Below, one piece after another: positions 20,170 through 33,449 of a DNA stretch of 64,000 bases (position 1 is the first letter of the stretch; each line of letters begins with the position of its first letter). This DNA comes from Dryas octopetala (lineage: Eukaryota; Streptophyta; Magnoliopsida; Rosales; Rosaceae): assembly GCA_963921425.1 (NCBI GenBank), contig OY992833.1, forward strand, positions 30,862,698 through 30,926,697. The letters run 5' to 3'. The position numbers and the translations under genes are program-made. The notes under the pieces are model-generated. The model had not been told where the DNA came from. It was given only the letters and a program-made list of their open reading frames with translations, and made no database searches.

Positions 20170-20518
20170 CAGTGGCGGAGCCACGTTGGGGGCATTGGTT
20201 TTTGTTGTTTCACTCTTATAATTTTGGGTTTGATCCTATTATCCGTTTAGACAAATATTTTTTTTGAATCATTTAGATAAAAAAATTAGGCTCTATTTTT
20301 TATAAATATTAAAATATAAATTTTTTTTTGAATATAAATAATGTGTTACATTAGTTTCTGCATGTACTTCTAACCAAAATATTGCACATGCATGCATTTT
20401 TTTTTTAAACCATAATTTGTTGACTCTTACAATAGTTATCAAGAAGATAAAATAAATAGATACAACAGCTGAAAATCTTTTTATTGTTATCCTATGAGTT
20501 CCTGACTACGCCACGTTG
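20170..20518. mobile_element. Possible decayed DNA transposon
   Basis: CAGTGGCGGAGCCACG at the left is a common terminal sequence of plant DNA transposons. CTACGCCACGTTG at the right is a partial inverse of it. The interior is AT-rich and non-coding. No target duplication was found. Confidence 0.3.
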
Positions 20519-21980
20519 TTGTTCCAAATCTTCAATAAAATTCCCCTTCAATTTTCGGTCAACTACAACATTTAGGCGGCTAAATGCTTTTCCTGAATAC
20601 ATCCCAATGGACGCACCGCCAATTTTGAATAATAATAATAATAATATATGCAATTGTTTTGCTGTCACATTTATATATATAAGTAGGAAGTTGGTCTTTG
20701 ATACAGTAAAAATCTAAGAATTAAAAAATGATTGTATGTTAGAATAAGTGTGACTATATATATATACGACAGAAATTTTCCAAAATGGGACCCAAAAATT
20801 GTTTTGGTTTGAGTATTTCTCATATGCATCGATCGATCCTTTTCAGTTTACAGCTTTATATCCTTTCATCTGCTATTTGTACCATACATGATGAACTCAG
20901 AGAAAAAAGGTTGAGAAGGAATTTGCGAAATGATCATATTCATCCCTCACGCAATCACTCCCAGCCTCAAGTTATATGGTGCAATTGCGTGCAAAGATAA
21001 AGTGCTCCATTACTTTAGTCGTTTCGGTCATACTTTGTCACCTACTCTCCCTACTGTACAAGCGTGTACACCGTACACTACTACTTCAATTCATTCATAA
21101 AACTACAGCTCCATCACCATGCATGCCCGCTACTCACAAAAGGGAATACACCATAAATACATTTTTTTTTTATTTTTTTAGCACAAATTCATATCATTTT
21201 TTTCAATTGTTTCTTTTTTATTGAATAATCTTCATCTTTCAAATTCAAGTAATTAAGAGAATAAGTTCAATGGAGATGTATATTATATATTTAAAACCCA
21301 ACCAATTATATGTGACAAGTTTCGGACACTCATCTTCATGTGCATGGAATCCTTGGGTAATGAGATTGTAAGTTATTCTAATGGTTAATTGACAAACTGA
21401 CGACGAAAGAATAAATACGAGAAGTGAGCAATGTGGGATTGATACTATTTTGGTTCAATATTCTAAAACCCATGAGTGATGCGTTTTAGTTTTAATCATG
21501 CGGTACGTATAAATCATGTTCTACACTGCTTATATTCTCCATGCATATGAAGTCAATTAATGTACATGTGAATATGTGATGATGTGAATGACATCATGGT
21601 AGTTGGTACAATGATTTTTGTTTCAATTAGTGTATACTTTTTTTTTTGCCCGGGCAATTAGTGTATATATAGGCGCATGAATTTTACACAAGTAATATAG
21701 AACTTTAGTGCTAAGTCTTTGAAGTTAGCTTAAATGGTGAAAATTGGTGAAGTAAGGGTTAAAATTAGGCTAGATCTATATTTGATTTCCTTGTAACTAA
21801 AAATTATAAAATTTTAGTGCTTTTGTAGATAATATTACTAATGATATCATAGTACAAACATTATTGTTTCAATTAGTATATATACGTGTGTGTGTGTGTG
21901 CACAAGCGCATGAATCTTGCACAAGTTATAAAATTTTAGTGCTTTGGTGGATATTAGTGGATTCTTCACTATTTTAGCTG

Positions 21981-22031
21981 AGTTTTTTTGTTATAGTGGA
22001 TTCATCCCTAAATCCACTATAACAAAAAGAA
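21981..22031. repeat. Short inverted repeat (hairpin)
   Basis: TTTTTTTGTTATAGTGGATT is followed after about 10 nt by AATCCACTATAACAAAAAGA, its near-perfect inverse. The right arm is also the start of the duplicated segment at 22007 and is repeated at 22334. Confidence 0.6.
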
Positions 22032-22834
22032 TGTACAAAACTCTATGTACTTGTACGAAAAACAAAATATAGAACCTTATGTACCAAAACAAAACTTTAC
22101 GCCTGGTCTTTGTCTTTCTGTTATTCTCAATTTAACCAATAAATTAATTTAGTTCTTCATTTTCGGTTGGTATTCCAGCAAACTAATGGCTCATCTAAAT
22201 TGACATATAATTAGATATGAGAATTTTAAGCCTCTACTTTTGGCTAATATGTCTGCATTATGGTTTTGGACTCTGGATGCACCCCTGAAAAATCAAGGAC
22301 ACCTCGCATCCTTAAATCGATAACCATCTTTCGCCTAAATCCACTATAACAAAAAGAATTTATAAAACTCTTATGTACTTGTACGAAAAACAAAATATAG
22401 AACCTTATGTACAGAAAAAAATAAATATAAAACATAACTTTACGCATGATTTTTGTCTTTCTGTTATTCTCAATTTAACCAATAAATTAATTTAGTTCTT
22501 TGTTTTCGGTTGGTACTCTAGCAAACTAATGGCTCATCTAAATTGACATATAATTAGATATGAGAATGTGTGTTTGACAGTGTTTTTAGAAGGCTAAAAA
22601 GCCCTTTTAAATAGGTAAAAAAAATTTAAGTGCTTTTGAGTTCTAAAAGCATTTAGAAGCGCTTCCAAGTATATTAATAAGAAGCACTTAAATTTTTTTT
22701 AAAAAAATATATGAATTTCTAACAAAAGCCCTATTAAGTAAAACGTTTCTTACATAAAGACTCCCAAACAAACCCTTAAGCCTCTACTTTTGACTGATAT
22801 GACTGCATTATGGTTTTGGACCCTGGATGCACCC
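22007..22834. repeat. Direct duplication, second copy interrupted by an insertion
   Basis: Copy A (22007-22333) and copy B (22334-22834) both start CCTAAATCCACTATAACAAA. Both run through GTACTTGTACGAAAAAC, CTGTTATTCTCAATTTAACC and ATGGCTCATCTAAATTGACA to TTAAGCCTCTACTTTTG and GGATGCACCC. Copy B carries about 207 extra bases at 22568-22774. Small indels elsewhere show the copies are not recent. Confidence 0.8.
22568..22774. mobile_element. Small MITE-like insertion in the second duplicate
   Basis: The insertion is revealed by the uninterrupted sister copy: GAGAAT-TTTAAGCC in copy A against GAGAAT-insert-TTAAGCC in copy B. Its ends, GTGTGTTTGACAGTG and CTCCCAAACAAACCC, are roughly inverted. 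Its interior contains a hairpin of AAATTTAAGTGCTTTT with AAGCACTTAAATTT. The class is uncertain and no target duplication is visible. Confidence 0.55.
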
Positions 22835-23558
22835 AAAGAAAATTGTGATTATAAATATAAAAAAATACAACTAGATCATCCTCTGAAATATTTAATTGGA
22901 CCAAAATCTGAAAATCGATAATTCCCTTTTAAGTCAAAGGCTCAAGGCCCATGCATGCCACGTAATAAACAAAGATAGTATTAAATTTGAGGGTAATGAT
23001 CAGCCTGTCTGTCTTGTCCACCAAGGCACGGTGGGTAATGATATTCTCTACGTTTAATGAGAGAATATCCTTTTTTAAATCCCATTTCTTAATCATATTT
23101 TAAATTATTTAGGAACCAACCTTTAAATTCTGTATTTATCTCTTAATTTCCAGAGAAATGTAATAATCATGCCCTTTTTAATTGATTATTTGCATAAAGA
23201 ATAAATGGAGATTTCTTATACTAATCTCATACTAATTATCGAAACTACATCATTTTACCTCTTTCATATTAAATTTATTTTTTTAGACAAATGGATTTAA
23301 CTTTTTTTTTTTTAATAACTAATGTCAGTTGTTTTGTTTTTTACTGGAGGCTCTTTGTTATTAGTTATTACGCTCTCCAATTGTTAAGCAATAAATCAAA
23401 TAGATAAAACAACTATAATTTGTCTTATTGAATACGTGCACGCGGGCGCAAGATTAAAAGGGACGCGGTAAATATGGGAAAGTCGGTGCCTCGGTGGCAG
23501 TAAAATTTTACCTCCTACCGACCCAATTCGAAGCGAAAGACGGAGACAGAATGCAAGT

Positions 23559-23567
23559 ATAAAATAA
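23559..23567 (+). promoter_or_regulatory. Candidate TATA box of the DUF7054-type gene
   Basis: TATAAAATA about 490 bp before the ATG at 24050. The region between would be a long 5' leader with CT-rich stretches, possibly with an intron. I see no better TATA motif nearer the start. Confidence 0.35.
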
Positions 23568-24049
23568 GGAAACCCCAAGAGGCTTTTCTCCCCAGAAACA
23601 TCATCTCTCAAACCTCAATTTTTTGGAGAGGAGAAAAGAGCCGCCCCCAAAAACGAAACCCTAACCCTAGTTTTCGTCTCCCTGAGGAACCCAGAAAATT
23701 TCTCTTTTTCAAAATTCATCTTCAATCGAAGCAAGTTGTGAATGGTGGAAATCTTAAGCGTCAGTAATTTCATGCGCTCCCTTACACAATCGAGGGCGAG
23801 CGCTGCAATTCTCCCTGTCTCCGCTGCCTCTGCTTTCGCTTTCGGGTCTTGCAAGGAGGGCTGGTACTACCGCTGCCTCGGCCTCGACCCCTAAACCTCT
23901 GCAACCACAACAACAACCCCTTAAACCCCTTTTCATTATCTCTCCCAATTTTAAATTGATTTTTCATTGTCTTGTTTTTGATCAATAACTTGCGGGAAAG
24001 AGGGACTTCGAATTTAGAATTTTGGTCTTGATTTGTTTCGGTGACGACG

Positions 24050-24832
24050 ATGTTGCTCTACAAGCAGAAGAAGAATCAGAACACCAAGGGCGGCGGCAAC
24101 AGGCTCTTGGTCAGCATCACCGTGCTGGGCAGTGCCGGCCCGATCCGATTTGTCGTCAATGAGGAGGTGCTCGTCGCTGCCGTCATCGATACCGCCTTGA
24201 AATCTTATGCGCGTGAGGGTCGCCTTCCGGTTCTTGGCTCTGATCTCAATGATTTCCTGCTCTACTGCCCCAACGCAGGCCCTGATGGTAATGATATCCG
24301 AAATCTCATTCTCATCACTTTTGAATTCTTTTTCATGAATTTAATCCTCTTTTTGGTTCATCTGTTGGTTGAGTTTTTGATCAAATTTTAAGAATTGAAG
24401 CCTCCTAGTGTTATTTTTCTCCCATTGTCAAGCCAATTTAAAAACCCATCGCAGTTTTGTATTGAATTATAGGAATTGAAGGTTCTTTTGGTTCTATATT
24501 CTCGAGAGCTTAAAAACCCATCTCGGCATTGACATAAATTTGTGAAATTGAATATTTTTCAGACATTGTTCGTTGAAATTTGTTCATTATGTTCAATTAT
24601 GCTTTTATTTCTAGGACTGGTTTTGATTGTCTTTTGGAATTTGATTGCAGCTCTGAGTCCGTGGGACACAATTGGAGCACAAGGAGCTCGTAACTTTATG
24701 CTATGCAAGAAGCCTCGGCCAGTGAAAATGACTGATGATGAAATACCAGCCGGGTCCATTTCTCGCAAGGGGAGTGGGAGTTGGAAGGCATGGATAAATA
24801 AGTCCCTAAATCCCAAAATCTCTTCCCATTAA
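24050..24832 (+). CDS. DUF7054-type small plant protein
   Basis: Two exons: 24050-24287 and 24651-24832, joined in phase 1 (GAT G|GT ... GCAG|CT CTG), giving 139 aa. The start is the ATG at 24050; the frame is open upstream only by non-ATG codons. A basic N-terminus (LLYKQKKNQNTKGGG) leads into the conserved core: RLLVSITVLGSAGPIRFVV, VIDTALKSYAREGRLPVLGS, FLLYCPNAG, then across the intron ALSPWDTIGAQGARNFMLCKK. This core is a plant-specific domain of unknown function with a ubiquitin-like beta-grasp look (my inference). The tail ends with a Ser/Gly/Trp-rich segment, SGSWKAWINKSLNPK. No signal peptide or membrane segment. No enzymatic residues are known for the family. Confidence 0.88.
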
Positions 24833-26292
24833 ACTAATTTCTCAATTAATGGGTTAGTTTTGTTTGAGTTATTGGTCTCTATTTCATTAGTTATAGAGAG
24901 TCAGCCATGTCCATTGAACTGCAGTCTTTAAGAGTTTGTTTGCAAATAAATTGCAGATTGGTTGTTATTTTTCTATGTATGCCTTTCAATTGCTACTGCC
25001 TTGAATGGCATTTTTGGCATTAGCTTTTGATGATCTTCTAGTTCTAGGGATGGTTGGAACTTGGAAGTTCTTGTGCCACTGGATTTGTGGGAGTTGGAAT
25101 ACACCTGTGATTTGGTTTAGTTACATTAATAAAATGGATTAGTTTATTTGATGATTAACACAAGTTTGCAATCTTGTTATGCAGTTTTGCATTGTGCATT
25201 TTCTGACCTTAATGGGTTCCAGGTGGGAAATTCATTGCGATTTTAGTCAATTTATTTATATCAATTAAACGTGGTTGATGGGCAAATAAAAGTTTTGATC
25301 ACTCACTCTGTGAACCAACACTATGTTTAGAATCTTTCAAATCAGTAGGGTCTATTTTGGCTAGTTGGAACTAAAAAGAATGTTAAAGCTGTCATGAATT
25401 CTGCTGCATGAACAATATAGTTCTTTTTTGTGTCAAATTCTGCTGTGATTAGAAGTTCCTTGGATTGGTATGGTCTGAGTGAGGCACTGCCTGAGCACGT
25501 TGTGCAGCCATTGCGTATGGGTTTTTGTTTTTCCATATGTTTTGATACATGAGAATTATGCCATTCCCATCCCTTTGAATTTTTGAGTTACGCAAACGCT
25601 TTATCTATCTGGTGTGGCCAATAAAAGAAAGAGATACGCTCTCCTTTTTCTCGCTGGCACAGAAGACTAGAGAGCAAGTAAGCCACTTCCAGTGTACATT
25701 GTTGGAATTGGAATATGCTTCACACCAACCAAACCAAACATTATGTATGGCATTTGAACTAGTCAACAGAACATAGATAGCATATATAGCTGGAAACAAC
25801 TAAAAGCTACAAAAATCGTCATTCACTCATTCCGTTGACGCCAAAAAAGACGTCAAAACGACGAGACGCCTGCTGTTAAATTTGTTATACATCCATCAAA
25901 GCCTTGAACTCCATCACTTAAAATTCTGCTAATGAAAGGACCATTCACCTAAATTCGAACGGAATCTAACCGAACACTTTTCTATTTGGAGATGTGTCGA
26001 CTGTCGACCTCCTACTAATGTCTAATCACAGGGAAATGATGTACCAACATTTATGCTTTGCTTTCTCACCACTCAGCCACTCAGTAAATTAGCGAGAAGA
26101 GTTTCATTTTCACCATCACGGCATTACCATATATATTATTCATTATTCTTTGTTGTTTTGAAAATTACACTCGACACTTACTTATTTATTGTATCGTATT
26201 CGTATGTGACCGCCACAACCTCAAGCAAGACATCATCATCATCATCATCAAGTAGAGTCTGTAGAGATAGAGATAAAGCTAAAGTTATATAT

Positions 26293-26328
<36 letters not shown>

Positions 26329-29300
26329 GACGTCATGCTTTGTATTGCGAGAGCAACATGATAGTCATTGTCCTATGGTAAACATGTGGTACAACACTAG
26401 CACCACAAACATGACATAATGTGTCAAAGATAATGTCATTTTCAGGATTTATTACGGTACATACTTCATAGTGTTGCCGTACAAGCACAAAATTATCCTT
26501 GCATCCTTTTCTTTGATGTATTCTCTCTCTCTCTCTCCCTCCTTTAAAGCCGTGAATCTCTTCCCTTTTTTGGCATCTGGGTCCATCAACTTTCTGCCTT
26601 CATTCACTGCATCCCTCGAGTTGTGTCTGCATCCCTTGAGTTGCATCTTACATACAACTGCTTTTCTAACTTTAATATATCGTGAACTTTCTCTAAACTG
26701 CACCCTAATCCGTCATTGCCTTCAGTAACTCAGTTAAATCTCTGGCCTACTTATAAATGACAGTTAAGAGCATCTACAGTCTTTTTCTAAACTTTCTCCC
26801 AAATTTAAATTAAGGACCACTGCCCTTAAATTTTAATTAAGGACCAATTGAATGATATATAGTAACAAACAAAAATGGATGATCCCGTGTATAATTAATA
26901 CACGTAACATATTCACCTCTAAAACTCTCTCTTTGACTTTGTTTTATTATACCTCATGTAACAAAGTGAAAACAGAGTAGGGTTCAACTCTTACCTTTGG
27001 TTCTTGGCCATGCTTCAAGCTAGCCTTCAACTTTGAGCACTTGACTTGTTCCAACCATGCCCAATTACCTATTGCCCACCCACTCACCTCTTATGGACTG
27101 GTGGATTACTATTACTGTACACTTTATGTTGCTGAGCCCAAGAAATTCATTATTGGGCTAACAGTTTTATAAAACCATATAAAATCAGGCCCACAATACA
27201 AAATTGGAATATTATTAATGAATATAATTATATAATCAGAGATGATGATGATTTAACAGAATCCAGATCATGAGCTTTGACCATGCATAAATTTCCGTGG
27301 GGAGGAGTTTTCTCAAAGCAATGGGCCAGGCCTATGCCGGCAGCATCTGGCTTGAAAGTTGAAGCAACTCTTTTTTAATTACTTTCCAGTACTGTCAACT
27401 GATCAAAACTAGATCAAAGGTATCAATTTTAAAGCAATACATTAAACAAACATGAAACCAAAGCTAGGTAAAACAATTTTAGCCCAAAGTCTAATACCCC
27501 TTTCTTGAAATCTCGAGGAAACTTCACGTGGGCATATGCAGAAAGAGAGAGTCCTCTAGTTTTCAAACTGCTCACTGTTGCTGTTGGTATATATTTCATT
27601 ATTCAGAGCATAGGGGTTTAAAATTGCCTTTGGCCCAAAGTCACTTCCTTCCTTTTAAGAAAGATTGTGTGGTCTATGGACTTGGAATTGCTTAGATATG
27701 TAACTTATCAAACACTACTTGACCACTTTTTTCCCAAAAAAAAAATAAAGAAAATAAAAATTGAGTCCAAGTGGACTAATGGTGGAGAGTAAAAACGTGA
27801 AGGATTTGGCAAGTTGAGATAGAGGAGTGTGGTAGGGGTGAGTGGTCAAAGACTCAAAGCTTAAAAGGCTTAGAAAGACGGTTAATTAAGACAGCATGTC
27901 ATATTCAGAGGCTTCCCCGACATGCAAAAACTGTTCCAAAAACGCACGAGTGATTCTGACGCTTTAACAATGACACATAATTAGAACAGAATGTTTGACA
28001 AACACTTTAATTTAATTTGCTCTATCTTCTGATTCTGTTCAAAATGCAGCTGCTACACTACATCCACAGCTTCCACAAATCAAAAAGATACCAGCAGCCA
28101 TTCACTTTCGACTCCATCTCTTCCAAGCTTTCATGGAATCATCAACTACAATAAATACTTAGCTTCTCAACCCAAAATTGTTAGCTCTTTTACTCTGACT
28201 TGGCTTCCTTTCCTTGTAAACTAATAATTAACATAACAACCACCAACTTCCTACACACATATTGCTTCTTTTTTTTGTTTAAGATGAATTTTTGCTCCCT
28301 TTTGTGCCTCTTTGTGGGATGGGGACAAAGGTAATGCCATGGAGAATAGGACATCTATATGAGGATTTGAAATGGAGGGTGATGTGACCTCCAATTTAAT
28401 AAAAGTGAAGTTGGGTTGGGGTTCAATAATTAGATTATTAAAGTTGTTAAACTCGATCGAACAAATTGGCAAGTTGGTGTTAAATTATTAATTAAGGAAT
28501 TGTTTATGGCCTTGTACATAATTCCACATTGTATATTACTAAAATGTATGTGAAATTAAACTGTTATGTTTAAATAATGTACGTGATCGGTCCAATGCAT
28601 TAACACCAACATGGCTTGGTGCTTCCTTCCATCACTTCACTCACTCACTTATATGGTCACTGGTCAATGCCATTGGCCCTAGCTTCCCTTCATTATATGT
28701 TAACAAAACCCCTTATAAAATTAGTATAATTAACTTAATTAATTTCCTCAAATATGGGACAGGCTGCAGGGGAATCTGGATCCTTTCTAACATTAAATAC
28801 ATAACAGCACTCCCACCCAAGATTAATTAATACTTTTGATTGTGATTTATATTTTATGATTAACCCTAAATGAAATTGATAGGGCAGGCCAGGGATAATT
28901 AATTCTATTAACTTGGTTTCTTTCTGGTACGTTCATTAAGAATACCAATGCCATCCACCTTTGTTCATCATTCCCATTAAAACAAAATTGACATATAATT
29001 ACAAATTTTTCAAACTTTTTAAGGCCTATATATATAATCTAGCTAGCTAGGTGGCTAAAGTATAACACTATGAGAATGCTATCCACCTTCTCCATCGACC
29101 TTCTCATTTATTATTCTCATTCTACAATATATTTTTATAATTAGAATCGTTCATTTTTTTAAATAATTATTTGAAGATTATTTATGTAAAAAATTAACTA
29201 AATCGAAAATTATTTAGTCATATAATCATTAATAAATAAACAAATAATGAATCAAATTGTTACCAAAATCGTCAATTTATTTGATCACAGTTACATAACC

Positions 29301-29522
29301 AAACAAAATTTGATTTGATTAATTTTTTACATAAATGATCTACATAGTTAGATTTAAAAAATGAACAATTCCAATCATGAATTTACATTATAAAATAAGA
29401 ATAAAAAAAAATAATAGATTGGAGAATATGAATAAGATTCCTCTAATACCATATATCGGTGCAATTGAAAAGAAATTAAAGGTATTAATACCAGTTCATC
29501 ATTCATGGTATATATTATTAAT
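24833..29522. other. Gene-poor intergenic region
   Basis: No gene could be supported over 4.7 kb. The first few hundred bases should include the 3' UTR of the DUF7054-type gene. A (GA)n tract lies at about 26295-26326. Short ORFs (for example 26053-26361 across the GA tract) are low-complexity or lack recognisable domains. I saw no tRNA or known plant miRNA sequence. Confidence 0.6.
26295..26326. repeat. (GA)n microsatellite
   Basis: About 31 nt of GA repeat in intergenic DNA. The small ORF crossing it (26053-26361) owes its length partly to this tract and is not supported as a gene. Confidence 0.85.
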
Positions 29523-29959
29523 AGGGTTTATTTCATATTTAGTACTTAAACTTTGACCCTTGTCTTAATGTGGTACCTAAATATTTATTTGTCCCAATTG
29601 AGTACCTAAACTTTTATTTTGTGTCTAATAGGTACCAAAATGAATTTTTGTTAAAATTGTCAATAAAAATTAGGGGCAATATAGTCAAAGTATATTTTAA
29701 TTATTTTCTTTATATGTTTAAAATTATTAAAAAAAAACACACAACAAACAAAAAAAATTAAAAATTAAAATTAAAAAATAAATTTTTTGAAGTGACTATA
29801 TTGCCCCTAACTTTTGTTGATAATTTTAACAGAAATTCATTTTGGTACCTATTAGACACAAAATAAAAGTTTGGGTACTCAATTGGGACAAATAAAAGTT
29901 TAGGTACCACATTAAGACAGTAATCAAAGTTCAGGTACTAAATATGAAAAAAAACCCTT
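29523..29959. mobile_element. Foldback MITE (437 bp)
   Basis: The arms are inverted over about 165 bp each: left AGGGTTTATTTCATATTTAG, right its complement ending CATATGAAAAAAAACCCT-like at 29942-29959. Inner pairs such as GGTACCAAAATGAATTT with AAATTCATTTTGGTACC match well. A perfect 7-bp direct repeat TATTAAT flanks it (29516-29522 and 29960-29966). No transposase. The centre is A/T-rich low complexity. Confidence 0.85.
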
Positions 29960-29966
29960 ATTAATA

Positions 29967-31556
29967 TATACCTCATTACCTCATTAATTAGGCACAGCCA
30001 TGGGAGCTGTGTATTCAATGAATCTGTTGGGTTCGATGGCACACAGCACACAAAATGTTAGCAAAGAAACGACATCAATGTGCAGTATCTATACCATACT
30101 AGCTAGTAGCTACATGAATTAATCAATCTAGTATATGATACGTACTATTCTGACAAAGAGATCATTCAATTTTATGAAATTCGAATTCTGTCCTTTCATC
30201 TGAGATTCCAAGGCACTCTAGTTATATATGCACTACTAGTTGGACTGGGCGCCATTACAGACAAAAATCCAGACGAAATAGTATAAGTTAACAATATGGT
30301 TACAAAGTTGAGCATCTGATGATGAAATGGAACAGTAATCTAAGACTCCTTCAAAGGGTTTTGGTTAGTTAAAGCTAGCTTAAACGTACACCCAATTAAT
30401 TAAATTGTAAATAATAGTGCATCAGCATATATATATATGTGCATGTCCTTTAGCTAATTAAAGTACAAAAGGAAAAAATGGGTTTGATACCCTAGCTATT
30501 ATTAACCAAGATGTTAAAGTCCTCTCTTTCTCTCAAATGAATTATTGCACTTTATTTCACCCAAAAAAAGAAAAAAAAAAAGCAGTGTTGGTAAAACAAT
30601 AATTCACATATTTCACAAAGTTGGAGTTGGCCTGTTGGAGAGATCGAAGTGAGTTCCCTCACGGTAAAGAGTTCATAATAAAGGTGAACTTTTTTACTTC
30701 AAGAAAGTATAAAATAAAGAGAAGAGTTCGACAATAAGTGAGCCTTTTTTTCACTTTCTTATGATTGTGCTTTTCTGACAGAAAAAGAGGATTCTGCTGC
30801 AATAGTAGTTTTCCGTAAAGTGGATCAGATGCAAACATGCAATAGACTATCAACTTATCAAGTCATTACCAATCAACTTTGTATTTATACTTTGCTGAAA
30901 TTGTTCACTGGCCAGCAAAGTGCTAGTGTTAATTAAAAGCCCATTGACATTATTAACAAAACCTTATCCCACTATCCAAATAAAGCTGGCCAGTTAGCAG
31001 TGGAGTCCAGCCTAGACCAGAACCTCAGGGTTCAAATATAAGACTACTTGGACCCTTTCCATCATCATGCCACATACAACTAAAGTAGTTAGTTGTTCCA
31101 CACCACCATTAATCACTACATATGTTACCCAAAAATATAAATAAAAATATTCACACCAATGGTGATCAAAAAGGTTTGAATTTCTTTTATTATCACCACC
31201 AAGCCAATATATAAAATATAAACAGCAGTACACATCTTCCACCTCTTGATTCACAAAATAAAATAACCCCTAAGAAAATTAAGTAAAAATAAAAATTAAA
31301 AGAAAAAAAGGGCAAAAGAAAGAGAAAGAGAGAGAGAAGGTGTTGAGAATTGAGACACACACATGGTATGATGGTAATGGACCTAATGGTGGGGCATAGG
31401 GGGGTCTCAATCTCACTCACGCACCCAGCTCACAATAGCAGAGTCACAGACACATTGAGGCAATGACACCCCACCACTAGGCTATGGTTGGCATCAGCAT
31501 TCAGCACCAATCAGGATTGAAACTTTGAAAATGGGTTGACCCAACCCGCACTTCAC
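29967..31556. other. Intergenic region, 3' side of the DELLA gene
   Basis: No gene supported. The part near 31200-31556 should be the 3' UTR of the DELLA gene on the minus strand. It contains A-rich tracts near 30555-30570. Confidence 0.5.
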
Positions 31557-33449
31557 TCAGTGAGTCATTGCCGGTTTGCCACCGAGTTTCCAAGCCGATG
31601 TGGCAATGAGTGGGCGAGTATGCCAACCCAACATCAGACACCCATTGTTCTCTTCCACTCTATACCCATCCCCGCCGGCGAACAACGCCAACAACATACT
31701 CGCTTGCTTAAACGCGTTCGAACCCAGATGAACCGGCACGAACTCGGCCGAGTCGAACCGGGTTCGCCACTGAGCTAAAGTCTCGTGCCTCTCGACCCGG
31801 TCCACCCCTTCACATGCCACCACGTTACAGATTTGCTTCCCCAAGTACACCTCCGACATCACCTTGTCTTGACTGTTCACCGATCCCTCCAGCGAGTCAA
31901 ACAGGGTCGAGTAGTAGTGCAGCGACTCGTTGAACCGGTCCAAGAAAACCGGACCGTTGTGGTTGGCTTCTTGCTCCACCACGGTGACAATCTCCGGCTT
32001 CATTTGCTTCACCACAGACAAGACTTTCTCAATAGCACCGGGACGAGCCAACAGCTTGTGTAACTCAAAGACCGAGTTGACCGCCACCGACTCAACCTCA
32101 CTCGGCCTGAGTTCGAGCATAGAGGCATCCAGATCGGCCAAGCTGTTGGCCACAAACCCTCTGTACTCAAACTCAACGTGAATGGTTTCGGCTAACTGGG
32201 CCAGCTTCCAGCCCACTTCCTGAAGATGGTCCGAGTTGTCGGCCGCCGGAGGCCCAATACCCGTCAGCCGAAACGCCGGTGGGCCGCCGGGCCGGAGAGC
32301 CAAGGCCTGCATGAGCGCCGGCCACTGCATCCCTTGGTTCATGGAGAAATCAATGACATGAACTCGGTTTTTGCCTTGAAAGCCTTCGAGAATGGCTTGA
32401 TTGGCGGTGAAGTGAGCGAATTTCAAGTAGGGACAGGTCTCGTAGAAGTGCATCTGCAACATCTCGGAGAAGGAATGGTCGATCGGGGACTGAGGGTAGA
32501 CCCTGTAGATTCGCTGAGCCAAAGCTTCGGCGAAGTAGGTGGCGACCTTGCGCATAGCACCTGCTTGAGAAATGGCCAAGTAGCCGATCTGGGTCACCAA
32601 GGCTTTGGCCAGGTTCAGATTGTTTTGCTGTACGGCTTCGGCGCAGGCCATGAGGCCGTGGACGAGTCGGACTCCGTTCTCTTGTGAGTCGACCAGTACG
32701 AGAGGGCGAGTTGACTCGGCGGAGAGTGAGAGGGGTTGGAGAGAAGAGGTGGGGTAGAGGTCTGAGGCAGACCCAGGTGAGGGTTTGAGGCGCTTGGGCT
32801 CCCGGGGCGAAGAATCGAGGTGGGTATGGTGGAAAATGGCGTTTCCGGGAATAGCCTTGAGGTCGTAGTTGGAAGAGGAGCAATCTTCGAAGACATGGGT
32901 TTGGGGGCTAAGGGATTTGCTTTTTTGTTGTTGGGTTTGATCTCGGAAATCGATGGAGGTGATGGTGGAGGACTCGGCCGGAGCTAAGAAGGCGTCGTCG
33001 AGTACTGGTCCTTGTTGTTGTGGTTGATTAGGAGGCGGTAGAGGTGGAGCAGCCATTACTGGGTCAAAATTGGGAGGTGGGTTGAGCTCGGAGATCATGC
33101 TCTCCAGCCATGTGGATAGATCCGACGGGTTGTAGTGAATGGTATCGGAAGCAAGGTGTGAAAAGCCGTCTTCTTGAACGCTACCCATGAATTCTTCAAG
33201 CTGTTCGATCTTCTGGGCCACCTCCGCCATGTCCGAGGACTTCACCTTGTACCCCAACACAGCCAGGAGCTCGTCCATGCCACCGTCTCGCTGCTGGGTC
33301 TCTTCCCACATCTTGTTAGAGGCTTTGCCGCCGCCACAGTCTACGACGCCGCTGGAGGTGGAAGCCATGGACGGGTCTGCTACTGGATGGGGATTATGAT
33401 TATGATGATGATGATGGTGATGAAGATGACTGTGATGCTCTCTCTTCAT
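31557..33449 (-). CDS. DELLA protein (GRAS family gibberellin-signalling repressor)
   Basis: An intronless frame of 630 aa from ATG 33449; the 17 codons open upstream lack an ATG, and MKRE is the classic DELLA start. A His-rich stretch (residues 5-21, encoded by CAT/CAC repeats) is followed by the regulatory domain: [10 protein letters not shown] (DELLA at 59-63), IEQLEEF (LExLE type) and TIHYNP (103-108). These bind the gibberellin receptor GID1. A Ser-rich linker leads to the GRAS domain: leucine-rich region, [17 protein letters not shown] (VHIID motif, about 363), PFYRE-like region, and the C-terminal RTRFDS...SAWKL (SAW motif). All parts are present, so the protein should be a functional nuclear growth repressor, degraded when gibberellin is present. 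GAI/RGA versus RGL subtype is not decided. Confidence 0.97.
   Translation of the reverse strand: MKREHHSHLHHHHHHHNHNPHPVADPSMASTSSGVVDCGGGKASNKMWEETQQRDGGMDELLAVLGYKVKSSDMAEVAQKIEQLEEFMGSVQEDGFSHLASDTIHYNPSDLSTWLESMISELNPPPNFDPVMAAPPLPPPNQPQQQGPVLDDAFLAPAESSTITSIDFRDQTQQQKSKSLSPQTHVFEDCSSSNYDLKAIPGNAIFHHTHLDSSPREPKRLKPSPGSASDLYPTSSLQPLSLSAESTRPLVLVDSQENGVRLVHGLMACAEAVQQNNLNLAKALVTQIGYLAISQAGAMRKVATYFAEALAQRIYRVYPQSPIDHSFSEMLQMHFYETCPYLKFAHFTANQAILEGFQGKNRVHVIDFSMNQGMQWPALMQALALRPGGPPAFRLTGIGPPAADNSDHLQEVGWKLAQLAETIHVEFEYRGFVANSLADLDASMLELRPSEVESVAVNSVFELHKLLARPGAIEKVLSVVKQMKPEIVTVVEQEANHNGPVFLDRFNESLHYYSTLFDSLEGSVNSQDKVMSEVYLGKQICNVVACEGVDRVERHETLAQWRTRFDSAEFVPVHLGSNAFKQASMLLALFAGGDGYRVEENNGCLMLGWHTRPLIATSAWKLGGKPAMTH

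Larger units (their letters stand above)
19724..23558. other. Gene-poor region right of the retrotransposon
   Basis: AT-rich DNA with no supported gene. It contains a (TA)n tract at about 20110-20128, an AAT tract near 20630, a (TG)n tract near 21888, a possible decayed transposon (20170-20518) and a direct duplication (22007-22834). ORFs here are short and without domains. Confidence 0.6.

Noticed and set aside
28045..28160. 36-codon ORF starting MQLLHYIHSF
   Set aside because: Considered as a small signalling peptide, but no signal sequence or known peptide motif is visible and there is no supporting context.
32226..32883. Long ORFs on both strands within the DELLA gene
   Set aside because: Complement or alternate frames of the GRAS domain coding sequence.
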